Positions 52,369-60,894 are shown, counted from the first letter of the stretch. The stretch is DNA of 64,000 nt from CBDBIK01 sp965206145 (GCA_965206145.1 CBDBIK010000009.1:124001-188000); one strand, 5' to 3'. The notes: generated by a model from the letters alone, not told the origin. Made by a program: numbers and translations.

Positions 52369-53090
52369 ATTTGTCTCGCAAGTTTTGTTCGAATTCTGTG
52401 CGTTTGATGGTGTCGGCTGCTAAGAGTTTGTCACTGGATTCTTCCTGCAAGGTATGTTCCGGAACCTTGTGCCTAACCCGGCCAATCAAATAGAAGACAT
52501 AGGAATACAGCAGGGCGTTATTCGACGAGATCATTTTCCGGCCACGAAAACCTGCACCGACGAGGGCGTTAAGGAATTGGTGCCAATAGGTCAGGTTCAA
52601 AGTATGCTCATGAGCGTTCTTGAGAATTTCAAATTGTGCATCTCGGCTCTCAATCGTGTATTCCCCGGTCGCTAGATCCTTCCCCCGAAGAATTTGGTAA
52701 ACACTCTTCAGGCATCCTCTGCCAAAACCATAAGCGACCGCAACCCGGAGTAAATGGTCCGAGTCCGGTTGAATAAAATGGTTGAAAGGAGACGTCTTGC
52801 TTTCATGTAAAGCCTCCTTGCGGGACTGCCGGCAAAAGGTTTCGAGTTGACGGCGACCATCTTCCCAGAAAACTGACAAAAGAGTCAGAATAAAGTCGGC
52901 TTGGGTCAATTTTGTCCCTTCGCTGTTGATCCGTACGAAGATGTCGGAGACCTGTTCTTCATCAACAGATGCGGAAATTTCCAAAGCTGTGAATGGATAC
53001 TTTCGCAAATCAAACAGTCGATCGAGGTTGTGAGAGATCAGCTCTTCCTCTTCGTCGGTGAGTTCCGATTTCCTACGAACCTGAGGCGAG
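52343..53090 (-). pseudogene. C-terminal half of a DUF262 (GmrSD-like) protein
   Basis: From KSELTDEEEELISHNLDRLFDLRKYPF (about 53078 downward) the frame matches the C-terminal half of DUF262 proteins, including SDIFVRINSEGTKLTQADFILTLLSVFW. The N-terminal half with the nucleotide-handling motif is missing; the DNA before it (53100-53310) is unrelated. DUF262 proteins occur in modification-dependent restriction and other defences. An ATG at 53008 could start a 221-residue fragment, probably non-functional. Confidence 0.7.
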
Positions 53091-53311
53091 TAAGACCTCC
53101 CAGTGTCCCTGTCTCAAACGACGTTCCGTGCCCATACGCGGCACAGGCCAAACAATGTCCCCGTATCAAGGTCGCACGGAGGGGGTGTCGGACACGGGCC
53201 GCCAACCGCTTCAAAGAATGGATAACGGCAAGTTTGTTGCCCCATCGCCGCAGGGTTGGCCCCTTGACCTGAAGTTGCGGCATGCAGATCAACATGGCGA
53301 ACGGGTTTTTG

Positions 53312-53680
53312 TTATTCACTGCGAAGCATAGTTGCGCCTTTGGTGATGCCACCGCCGACCGCATCAAGGTTTTTGTTCTTGAATTCGCGGAACGCCGCCA
53401 GGAAAATGGCCACCGTGATCGTAGTGATGGAAACAATAGGGGCGATGATCGTGGCATCTGAAGAAGATTCCAAGACGACGGCTCGGCGGAGCACCCACGC
53501 CATGCCAATGATAACTATCAAGCCAACGATTAACGCTATCCAACGCAACCAATAGCGCTGACCCCTTTCGCGATGCCTAGCGCGTTCCAACTGGGCGTTG
53601 GCTTCCAGAAGATCATATTCAATCTTAACAGTTTTGTGCAACTCAAGGTCAGGACTAGTTGGCGGTATCTCATTTGACAT
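53312..53680 (-). CDS. Two-helix membrane protein paired with Panacea protein (putative toxin)
   Basis: A 122-residue protein: a charged N-terminus with a coiled-coil-like stretch (LEANAQLERARHRERGQRYWLR), then two hydrophobic helices (WIALIVGLIVIIGMAWVL and IIAPIVSITTITVAIFLAAF) and a short Gly-containing tail. The ATG at 53680 overlaps the end of the Panacea gene by 11 nt. Panacea (SocA/DUF4065) proteins are antitoxins paired with diverse toxins, some of which act on membranes. That this is the toxin is inference; the frame is intact. Confidence 0.65.
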   Translation of the reverse strand: MSNEIPPTSPDLELHKTVKIEYDLLEANAQLERARHRERGQRYWLRWIALIVGLIVIIGMAWVLRRAVVLESSSDATIIAPIVSITTITVAIFLAAFREFKNKNLDAVGGGITKGATMLRSE

Positions 53681-54146
53681 TTGCGCGCCTATTATCAGCC
53701 TCAACACGTTTTTGGGCGTAGTGCTGTTTGATTAGATCGTCTGGAATTAGCGCATACCAACCGCCAGCCTGCCCCGCTATATCCCACGGTCCACCCGGAA
53801 TATGGGTCAAATGGGATAACTGAAACGGCGGGAGTTCCGCATAGATATTATACACTTGGTCTAGAAGATTTTCATCTTCCGCTTCCAATTGGAAGGGCTG
53901 GTCCCTTTTTGCTGGTCTCTGAATGCTAATGCCCTGATCGCGGAATTCGTTATAGACATCAGGGATTACAGGGCCATACTGCCATGCCTCGATCTTGTTG
54001 TGGAACAGAGGGGCATTCCGCATCTCAAGATGCCAGCCATGCGCAATGTAGGTCAGCTTGAGAAGCGCCATGATAGACAAAGGCTTACCTTTTTTCTGGG
54101 CGTGGTTTATAAACCAATCTGCAATTTGGCAAGCATCATATGCCAT
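53670..54146 (-). CDS. Panacea-domain (SocA/DUF4065) protein, putative antitoxin
   Basis: A 158-residue intact Panacea-domain protein: DACQIADWFINHAQKKGKPLSIMALLKLTYIAHGWHLEM, KIEAWQYGPVIPDVYNEF and the LSHLTHIPGGPW stretch are the family's core. Such proteins neutralise a partner toxin, or act as proteolytic adaptors like SocA. GGGAG lies about ten bases before the ATG. It overlaps the two-helix membrane protein, its likely partner. Carried inside the IS1595-like element, where a toxin-antitoxin pair could stabilise the island. Confidence 0.82.
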   Translation of the reverse strand: MAYDACQIADWFINHAQKKGKPLSIMALLKLTYIAHGWHLEMRNAPLFHNKIEAWQYGPVIPDVYNEFRDQGISIQRPAKRDQPFQLEAEDENLLDQVYNIYAELPPFQLSHLTHIPGGPWDIAGQAGGWYALIPDDLIKQHYAQKRVEADNRRANVK

Positions 54147-54289
54147 GGCTACTTGTCTCCCTCACACGTTCATAGATACACCAGATTTATGTAAATGTGA
54201 ATATCGTAAGATGTTAGCACCAACCGCGCGCGCGAAGCGCGACCGTTGTCTGCGATCAGGTCAGCGAAGCCGCTTGCCGCCCATGCCCT

Positions 54290-55203
54290 CTACGACGCTC
54301 GCCATCTGATCTGCGGTGTCCGCTTCCGGGCATTGTGACGTCCGGCAAGTTCAGCAATATAGCGATCCATGTGTTTCGAGTTGATCTTGTGCAAGGTTCC
54401 CTGATGCCCTCGCTTGAGCATTGCCCAGAACGACTCGATGCCGTTTGTATGGGCCATGTCGCGGACATACTCGCCAGTCGAATGATTAACCGATTCATGG
54501 TCGCTCTTCATACTGCAATAAGCCGTTGCGTCATCGGTGTAGACCTTGGTGCCTGGGGTGGTTGTGCCTTCGACAAAATCATGCAACGTCTCGCGACCTG
54601 TGCTTTCCACCGTGCGGGCCGTCATCTGGTTTGTCTCCCTGTTTTTATCGCCAATTACAGTCACTCTACCTACTGACCCGCGCCCGCTCAACTGCTTGCG
54701 TTTTGCCTTCGTCATGTTTTTGCGCTTACCGCCCATATAGGTTTCGTCGATCTCAACAGGGCCGACAAACGGGCTGGTGTCTGTTTCATAAGCCAGACGT
54801 AAACGCTGAAGCATGAACCACGCAGCCTGCTGGCCGATGCCAAGCTCGCGGTGTAGCCGCATCGACGAAATACCCTTTATGTTGGTCGTATTATGTTGGT
54901 CGTAAACAGACAAGTGCCGACCGCCCAAATCCGATACTTCAGCTTTGAGCCTTCCATACTGGTTCCAATTTTCACCGAAAACATGGGTTTGCCTGCGCAA
55001 TCGTTGCAGCGATGCGTCATGGACTTGTGCGGAACGCCGATCTTGATGTTCACCGAACCGCAATGCGGGCAGTGCGGGCCATCCGGCCACCTCTTATGTT
55101 CGATCCATTCGCGAACCTTCGTCTCGTTGCCAAACATATTGGCGATTTCTAGCAGCGTCAGGCCTTTGCGGTACGGTTTCCCCGGTGTTTTCATGCTCTG
55201 CAT
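54290..55203 (-). pseudogene. IS1595-family (ISXO2-like) transposase, broken by a 14-bp duplication
   Basis: The N-terminal part has the zinc ribbon CPHCGSVNIKIGVPHKSMTHRCNDC typical of IS1595. The C-terminal part has the DDE-type ISXO2 domain (EIDETYMGGKRKNM, VYTDDATAY, HTNGIESFWAMLKRGHQG). The two parts are in different frames because TTATGTTGGTCGTA is present twice in tandem (54877-54904). Removing one copy restores FTTNIKGISSMRLHRELGI. No transposition can be expected from this copy unless the duplication is lost. Confidence 0.85.
54877..54904. repeat. 14-bp tandem duplication inside the transposase
   Basis: TTATGTTGGTCGTA occurs at 54877-54890 and again at 54891-54904 without mismatch. 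Fourteen is not a multiple of three, so the transposase frame is broken here. The duplication is reversible by slippage. Confidence 0.95.
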
Positions 55204-55282
55204 CCTCTTAAAATGTTACTCTAAGGTGACAACGTGACGAACTCGTTTCAATTTAAAAAATTTTACTTTGCGATATAACCCC

Positions 55283-55595
55283 CGAATTTTTCGTGTTTTA
55301 TCGATGATGCTGTCACTAGGTTTGTCCAGGAAGGTTTCAACAAAGCATCGCCATTCACCATCGGAAAACTGCACATGATTAAGGGCTTGTAATTGCACGC
55401 GCACATTGGCCAGCATAGCATCCGGGGTGTTCAGTTCTGGCAGAATTCATAGCCCTGACTGACTAAATCCTGAACAAGTTCACGTTCCATGTCGCCTTCG
55501 CTTTGGTAACTTTCTGTAGCGTTCCATTCCCTGGTGTATTTATCAAGTACAATAAAGTGGTTTGATTCCACGACCGGTTTTGTTTGCTCGATCAT
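55283..55595 (-). pseudogene. N-terminal fragment of a second hsdR, cut by the IS
   Basis: From an ATG at 55595 the frame reads MIEQTKPVVESNHFIVLDKY, ESYQSEGDMERELVQDLVSQGYEF, then shifts frame near 55440 into NTPDAMLANVRVQLQALNHVQFSDGEW and SDSIIDKTRKI. This corresponds to the first 100 residues of HsdR (compare LVANLRHQLEKLNKITFSDTEW in the intact gene). It ends exactly at the right end of the IS1595-like element. It was a different hsdR from the intact one. Confidence 0.8.
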
Positions 55596-55722
55596 TATTT
55601 CTGTTCGCCAGTCTGTTTGAAATTATATTCTTTAACCAAGTGCTTCAAAAGAAAATTAACGGGTTGCTTTTCTTGCAGCGTTGGCTCCGCAACGGCATCA
55701 TTAGATGGTGTCTGGCTTCGTC

Positions 55723-56891
55723 CTACGCCGCCGCCTCAGGTTTTGGGAAGCTCAGCAGAAGATCGCAATAATATTCATATTGCTGACGGCGGGTGTTGAT
55801 TTCGGCAGGCAGATCACTGGAAATATCATTCACCAGTGCATCAAATTTATCAAGAATACTTACGATGAGGGCTTGTTCGGCAAGGGATTTTTGAGAATCG
55901 TTCGGGTACGGGATGGGAATTTTCAGTTTTCCAACGGCTACTTTCGACAGACGCGGGATACTCGCCCTACGAACCTGCGCTAAAATTTTATTCTGTTGGC
56001 TTAACAAGCAATGATATAAAAATTTACTTGAAATCTCATCGGAAGTTAAACAGATGTAAGCATCATCTGTCGCCCAGAAATCAATATTACTGTAACCAAT
56101 TTCACCAGCAGTCCCAACACAAATAATGAAAGTTCGGTCAGATTTGACGTTACTTTCATGATAATAGCTTAATGGTGTCATGCTGTTTTGATGAACAGCA
56201 TAATTATTCGTTTTTCTAATTGATTTTTAAGCAAATCTTCTCCCCCGTTGAAGTTTAATAACCTCTCCCAAATCCTTCTGTTGCACTTCACCCTCATCAA
56301 AACTCAGCAATTCATCCCGATAATAAGCGTACTGCTTCTGACGTGCTTCCAGCTCCGTGAAGGTGTCAAGCACTTTCACGATCTCGCGTTGGATTTCTAG
56401 AGGAGGGATCGGGAAATGAAATTTCTTGAAGCCGTTCATATCGACTGAGGAAAAACTTGATATCGTCGTGTTATTGCGACACCAGTTGCCTAGAATGAAA
56501 CAATAGTAAAAAACGAACTTGATATCGAATTGTTCAGTGAATTCTGGCTTTAAGGCAAGAGACGTAAATCTTTGATTTGAAAGATGAGGAACCCTGATAA
56601 GTGCGTGTTCACCTATTGTGGCTGAAGTTGCTAGGATTATTGGATTTGCCGGAAAAAAAAATTACCTTCCTTCACGGCAAACACGGTTGTTTTCCGCAAG
56701 GAGTCATCCAAGATTCGACCGTTCTCACGAATATTCTCCATGCGGAACCACGGCACCGTGCCACCTTTCCAGTAGGCTTTATTCCTAGTCGAAGGCGTAT
56801 ACCCGTTCTTGGTGACAAAAAGATTTTGAAGTGTCTTGTACTCCACCCCCTCCGGACACAGTTCGGCAATCAGCGCATCCACCCGGCTCAT
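55723..56891 (-). pseudogene. Second hsdS, inactivated by a homopolymer frameshift and a nonsense codon
   Basis: Begins at ATG 56891, overlapping the hsdM stop: MSRVDALIAELCPEGVEYKTLQNLFVTKNGYTPS. The frame breaks in an A9 tract (56653-56661) and continues in another frame as PANPIILATSATIGEHALIRVPHLSNQRF through MNGFKKFHFPIPPLEIQREIVKVLDTFTELEARQK. A single TAA (56230-56228, after GRRFA) interrupts the second TRD; the same frame then continues KSIRKTNNYAVHQNS to LLLSFPKPEAAA. Otherwise it is full length, with one ELEA unit instead of five in the spacer. Confidence 0.9.
56653..56661. repeat. A9 homopolymer in the broken hsdS
   Basis: Nine A residues on the plus strand (nine T in the coding strand). 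With nine the frame ends shortly after at RQIQ; with seven or ten the reading continues into PANPIIL and the rest of the first recognition domain. Tracts of this length are prone to slippage. Confidence 0.9.
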
Positions 56892-58465
56892 GCTTGCGCA
56901 CCCTCCAGATCGGCGACGATGACATCTATCTGCGTTCTCAGTTCCGTCTGCCGTGCCACGATGCGGGTGATCTCGGCATTGAGTTGCTTGATGTCAATCG
57001 TTTCACGCTCGTCCTTCTGCGTCACATAGGAGGAGACGGCGATGTTGTAGTCGTTTTCGGCAATATCTTCGTTTGCCACCAGTTGCGCGAAATGCTCGAT
57101 ATCTTCACGTTCGGTGTAGGCGTCGAGGATTTTTTGCTGATGTTCGGGCAATAGCTTGTTCTTGTTCCCGACGCGGGCGAACTCGGCGGAAGCATCGATA
57201 AACAAGGTGGCATTGTCGCGCTTGGATTTTTTCAGCACGATGATGCAGGTGGCGATGGTGGTTCCGAAGAACAGATCGGGCGGAAGCTGGATTACGGTGT
57301 CAATGTAGTTGTTGTCGATCAGATATTGACGGATTTTCATCTCTGTGCCGCCGCGATAAAGCACACCGGGGAATTCAACAATGGCAGCAGTGCCGTTCAC
57401 CGCCAGCCAACTCAGGATGTGCATGGTGAAGGCCAAGTCGGCCTTGCTCTTGGGTGCGAGCACACCCGCCGGAGCGAAGCGCGGATCATTGATAAGCAAG
57501 GGGTTGTCCTTGCCCTCCCATTTGACCGAGTATGGCGGATTGGAGACGATGGCTTCGAAGGGTTCGTCATTCCAGTGTGCCGGATCGGTGAGAGTGTCGC
57601 CGTGGGCGATGTCGAATTTCTCGTAATTGACATCGTGCAGAAACATATTGATCCGGCACAGGTTGTAAGTGGTCAGGTTGATCTCTTGGCCGAAGAAACC
57701 CTGCCGTACCTTGTCCTTGCCCAATACCTTGACGAACTTGAGCAGTAGCGAGCCGGAGCCGCAGGCCGGGTCGTACACCTTGTTGACCTCGCTCTTGCCG
57801 ACCACGGTGATGCGGGCGATTAGCTCGGAAACCTCCTGCGGGGTGAAAAACTCACCACCGGACTTGCCAGCGGTGGAGGCGTACATCTGCATCAGATATT
57901 CGTACGCGTCGCCGAACAGGTCGATGTTGTTGTGCGAAAAGCTGCCCGATCCATTGCTCAAGGGCAGGTCGCCGATGGCGTCGAGCAATTTCACCAGCTT
58001 CTCATTGCGCTTGGCAACGGTGGGGCCGAGTTTATTGCTGTTGACATCAAGGTCATCGAACAGTCCTTTGAAATCATCCTCACTCTCGCCACCTGTGGCC
58101 GAACCTTCAATATCGGCAAAGACGTGACTTAAGGTTTCGTTGAGGTTGGCATCATGCCGCGCCTGCGCCTGCACATTGCTAAAGAGGCTGGAGGGCCGGA
58201 TGTAAAAGCCCTTTTCCGCCACTGTCTCGGCACGACCAAATTCGGCATCAGCATCATCGAGGCGCGCGTAGTTGAAGTCTGGATTTCCTGCCTTGCGCTC
58301 CTGTTCATTGAGGTATCCAGCCAGGTTTTCGGAAATGAAACGGTAGAACAGCATGCCGAGCACATAGCTTTTGAAGTCCCAGCCATCGACGCTACCGCGC
58401 AGGTCGTTGGCGATGCGCCAGATGGTTTTGTGAAGCTCCGCGCGTTCGGTTTCCTTGTTATTCAT
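56888..58465 (-). CDS. hsdM: Type I restriction-modification methyltransferase subunit M (HsdM)
   Basis: A 525-residue N6-adenine methyltransferase. The N-terminal helical domain (NNKETERAELHKTIWRIANDLRGSVDGWDFKSYVLGMLFYRFIS) is followed by the SAM motif VYDPACGSGSLLLKFV and catalytic motif IV NPPY in EAIVSNPPYSVKW. It is intact and appears to be the only hsdM in the window, so it must serve the intact hsdS too if that system is active. It overlaps the broken hsdS by 4 nt. Confidence 0.94.
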   Translation of the reverse strand: MNNKETERAELHKTIWRIANDLRGSVDGWDFKSYVLGMLFYRFISENLAGYLNEQERKAGNPDFNYARLDDADAEFGRAETVAEKGFYIRPSSLFSNVQAQARHDANLNETLSHVFADIEGSATGGESEDDFKGLFDDLDVNSNKLGPTVAKRNEKLVKLLDAIGDLPLSNGSGSFSHNNIDLFGDAYEYLMQMYASTAGKSGGEFFTPQEVSELIARITVVGKSEVNKVYDPACGSGSLLLKFVKVLGKDKVRQGFFGQEINLTTYNLCRINMFLHDVNYEKFDIAHGDTLTDPAHWNDEPFEAIVSNPPYSVKWEGKDNPLLINDPRFAPAGVLAPKSKADLAFTMHILSWLAVNGTAAIVEFPGVLYRGGTEMKIRQYLIDNNYIDTVIQLPPDLFFGTTIATCIIVLKKSKRDNATLFIDASAEFARVGNKNKLLPEHQQKILDAYTEREDIEHFAQLVANEDIAENDYNIAVSSYVTQKDERETIDIKQLNAEITRIVARQTELRTQIDVIVADLEGAQA

Positions 58466-58778
58466 TCAGCTTGTTCCTGTTTCGTCTTTCCAGACGCACT
58501 GCTGGAGCAGTTCAAGTTATTGTAGTGGTCAGTCATTAAAGCTTCCATCAAAGATGGCATCCCATATCCATACTGCCGATGCAGAATGCGGATCCGTAGC
58601 GGCCAATTTGTCCTGTCTGTCGTTAAAGTTGGCAAAGTGATAGCCAAGTGACAAGGATGTGTTTTTGCTGCCCTGTTCCGGCAACGCTCGCGAGCTTCTG
58701 CGTGTTCGCCTTCCTGCCCGGTAGAAGCCGGTAGGTCACCTGTCGAAACGTTTTCGCTTGCGAAGAAGAGTATTAGCG
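58466..58778. other. Non-coding stretch at the right edge of the island
   Basis: No credible gene. A 116-codon minus-strand reading frame runs through most of it but has no family features or ribosome site. It should contain the hsdM promoter on the minus strand. No attachment-site repeat matching the left edge was seen. Confidence 0.5.
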
Positions 58779-58812
58779 ACACTCTTTTTGAGCAAACACT
58801 CTTTCTGAACAA
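58779..58812. repeat. Tandem 17-bp repeat upstream of denD
   Basis: ACACTCTTTTTGAGCAA (58779-58795) is followed directly by ACACTCTTTCTGAACAA (58796-58812), 15 of 17 bases identical. The sequence CTCTTTTTG near the start and CAAAAAGAG just after the end also form an inverted pair. It lies 109 bases before denD and could be a binding site for a dimeric regulator. Confidence 0.5.
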
Positions 58813-58920
58813 AAAGAGAATATTTATGATTCATCCTTGTATGTCAAGCGATTTCATGGATTTTTTACACTTACAGTATATAATCCCCATGAAATTCCTC
58901 TCGAGAGGAGGAGACACATC

Positions 58921-59901
58921 ATGAAAGCTGTGATCACCGGCGGCACTGGATTCGTAGGTCGTCGCCTCGCCTATGCGCTTTCGAGTCGCGGACATATCAC
59001 CGGCCCCGATGGCAAGCGGCAAGACATAGACGAGATCGTTCTGTTCGATGCGGTCGTGCCTGATGCCCCGCCTCCGGAAGCTCCTGATGTGTCCGTAGTG
59101 CAGGGAGACATAGCTGACCTCGCTTCGCTCAACCAGACTCTGAACGCACCCAACATCTCGATCTTTCATCTCGGAGCGATGGTTAGCGGAGGCTGTGAGG
59201 ACGATTTCGACGGTGCGTGGAAGGTCAACGTCGAGGGCACCCGGAATGTCCTGGAGAGGGCCCGTGAATTGGGGTCATGCCCGAGAGTCGTGTTCACCTC
59301 CACCATGGGTGGTTTCGGTGGGGCGTACGTTAAGGAGCCGGTTGGCGATTTTACTAAGCAGAGCCCTGAGACAACCTACGGAATGACCAAATCGATCGGC
59401 GAGCTTCTTGTCAACGACTACACTCGCAAGGGGTTCGTGAACGGCCGCACTGCCCGTCTGGCCACGGTCGTTGTGCGTGCGGGCAAGCCCAATCTCGCGC
59501 TCTCATCGTATGCAAGTGCGGTCGTGCGCGAACCGCTGGCAGGCATCGACTACTCCTGCCCTGTTCCTGCTGAGACGGCGATGCCGATGATCGGTTACCG
59601 AACGGTCGCAGATTGCATCATCGCTCTCCACGAACTAGACGGCAAACGCTTGGGCGCGGACCGCGCGGTGCAGGTACCGGGGATCACCGCGAGCGTGGCT
59701 GACATGCTCGACGCCCTGAAGCGAGTCGCCGGAAAACGTGAACTAGGGGCGGTGACGATCGATCCTGATCCCCGTGCCGCCCGCATCACCGCGGGCTGGC
59801 CCAAGGAGGCGGACAACCGTCGTGCCCTGGACTTGGGACTTCCTGCCGACCAGGACATCGACGGGATCGTCAGAGCCTACATCGAAGATTACGTGGACTA
59901 G
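58921..59901 (+). CDS. denD: D-erythronate dehydrogenase (DenD-like NAD-dependent epimerase/dehydratase family)
   Basis: A 326-residue extended SDR. It has VITGGTGFVGRRLAYAL (NAD site), HLGAMVSGGCEDDFDGAWKVNVEGTRNVLE, Ser in TSTMGGFGG and the catalytic YGMTK, and RLATVVVRAGKPNLALSSYASAVVREPLAG, a stretch characteristic of DenD. DenD oxidises D-erythronate at C2 in a tetronate pathway, but the usual partner genes (otnK, otnC, otnI) are not adjacent. The ATG at 58921 has GAGGAGGAG upstream. Confidence 0.85.
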   Translation: MKAVITGGTGFVGRRLAYALSSRGHITGPDGKRQDIDEIVLFDAVVPDAPPPEAPDVSVVQGDIADLASLNQTLNAPNISIFHLGAMVSGGCEDDFDGAWKVNVEGTRNVLERARELGSCPRVVFTSTMGGFGGAYVKEPVGDFTKQSPETTYGMTKSIGELLVNDYTRKGFVNGRTARLATVVVRAGKPNLALSSYASAVVREPLAGIDYSCPVPAETAMPMIGYRTVADCIIALHELDGKRLGADRAVQVPGITASVADMLDALKRVAGKRELGAVTIDPDPRAARITAGWPKEADNRRALDLGLPADQDIDGIVRAYIEDYVD

Positions 59902-59910
59902 CCGACCTCC

Positions 59911-60894
59911 ATGGGTCTTCGCATCTTTGCCGGCCCGCAGGCTTATGTTTTCAGCCTGCTCCTGCTTCTCGTGCTTCTGTGCGGGGGGTACGTGGCGTGG
60001 TGGTACTTCCTCGCCGGAAGGGTCGAGGCTTCGCTGCCCGACATTGTCGCGGGTATGGAAGAAGACGGAATTATCTTCGACCCCGGCACGTACCAGGTAA
60101 GCGGATTCCCCTATCGGATTGAAATCGATTTCGATGCGCCCAGAGTGGCCGGAGCGGATTGGGCGTGGCTGCCAGAAAGGGTGCAGGTTTATTTCCAGCC
60201 GTGGAATCTTCGGCACGCCGTGATTTTAGCTCCCGGTCGTCATCAGATCGCCACCGGAAGAGTAAGTCATGAATGGATCCTGAGGGGGTTGCGCGCGAGT
60301 GCAATCCTGGATGGTTTGGGTGGGCTCAGGCGTGTTGCAATCGAGGCGGAGGGTCTCTCTTCCCAGGATCCAGGATTTTCTTTTGCGGTGTCGAACGCGC
60401 AGGTGCACGCGCGCTGGCAGGAGGAGGAACTGGACCTAGCGATGCTGCTCGAGGGCGCGTTTTATGGCGAAGGCGACGCGCAACGTCTCATTTTTAACGA
60501 CTTTTCGTTCAAGGGACGTGCGGTACCTCCGGAAGGGTTCGTTGATCTCCAGATCTGGGCCGACAGGGGCGGGCTCGTGCAGGTGGACAGCTTACTGTTC
60601 AAGCGAGCTGACTTCGAAGGTGAGGCGGAAGGTGCCGTTACTCTCGACTCGGTAGGTCGCCCACTGGGGACGTTCACGCTCACGATGTCCGGCTACGAGC
60701 AAACGCTCCAAGAACTTGCGGAGACAGGAAAAATCCCGCCCTTGGCGGTATTGGCGCTCGGGCTGGCACTCGAGACATTGGAAGAAGCAGGGGAAGGGGG
60801 TGTGCCGGTGACCATGCAAAACGGTCGCCTCGGCGTAGCGGGGATCCCGCTACTGTCTCTCCCGGCAGTGCTCGATCCTGCAGGAATGCAATGA
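59911..60894 (+). CDS. DUF2125 domain-containing membrane-anchored protein
   Basis: A 327-residue protein of unknown function. One N-terminal membrane helix (FSLLLLLVLLCGGYVAWWYFLAG), then a large periplasmic beta-rich part including DPGTYQVSGFPYRIEIDFDAPRV, the DUF2125 signature. It follows denD by 9 bases and converges with tyrA. Beside tyrA is its usual alphaproteobacterial location. Confidence 0.85.
   Translation: MGLRIFAGPQAYVFSLLLLLVLLCGGYVAWWYFLAGRVEASLPDIVAGMEEDGIIFDPGTYQVSGFPYRIEIDFDAPRVAGADWAWLPERVQVYFQPWNLRHAVILAPGRHQIATGRVSHEWILRGLRASAILDGLGGLRRVAIEAEGLSSQDPGFSFAVSNAQVHARWQEEELDLAMLLEGAFYGEGDAQRLIFNDFSFKGRAVPPEGFVDLQIWADRGGLVQVDSLLFKRADFEGEAEGAVTLDSVGRPLGTFTLTMSGYEQTLQELAETGKIPPLAVLALGLALETLEEAGEGGVPVTMQNGRLGVAGIPLLSLPAVLDPAGMQ

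Larger units (their letters stand above)
52152..55282 (-). mobile_element. IS1595-like element with passenger genes
   Basis: Terminal inverted repeats GGGATTATATCGCAAAGTAA (52152-52171) and GGGGTTATATCGCAAAGTAA (55282-55263 on the minus strand) match at 19 of 20 positions. A transposase gene lies 60 bases inside the right end. Between it and the left end are a Panacea protein, a membrane protein and decayed DUF262-related genes, giving 3131 bases; IS1595-family elements with passenger genes are known. Flanking 8-mers do not match, and the genes at the two ends differ (hsdR and Fic), so a deletion probably followed insertion. At about 53100-53310 there is no convincing gene. Confidence 0.78.
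46750..58830. other. Accessory island: type I restriction-modification with defence and toxin-antitoxin remnants
   Basis: All genes here are on the minus strand, lower in GC than either flank, and of the mobile class: hsdMSR, zeta toxin, Fic fragment, DUF262 fragment, Panacea protein, IS1595-like element. Core alphaproteobacterial genes resume on each side (phoX; denD, DUF2125, tyrA). No integrase was found, so the edges are approximate. Confidence 0.75.

Noticed and set aside
53100..53310. MazE/AbrB-like LRRWGNKLAVI on the minus strand inside the IS element
   Set aside because: Only about ten residues resemble the antitoxin motif; the rest of the frame does not, and it overlaps other reading frames.
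58462..58812. 116-codon minus-strand frame upstream of hsdM
   Set aside because: No family resemblance, cysteine- and arginine-scattered composition, and it covers the expected hsdM promoter.
46793..58836. Attachment-site repeats or an integrase bounding the island
   Set aside because: I compared the two edges by eye and found no shared direct repeat, tRNA end or recombinase gene.
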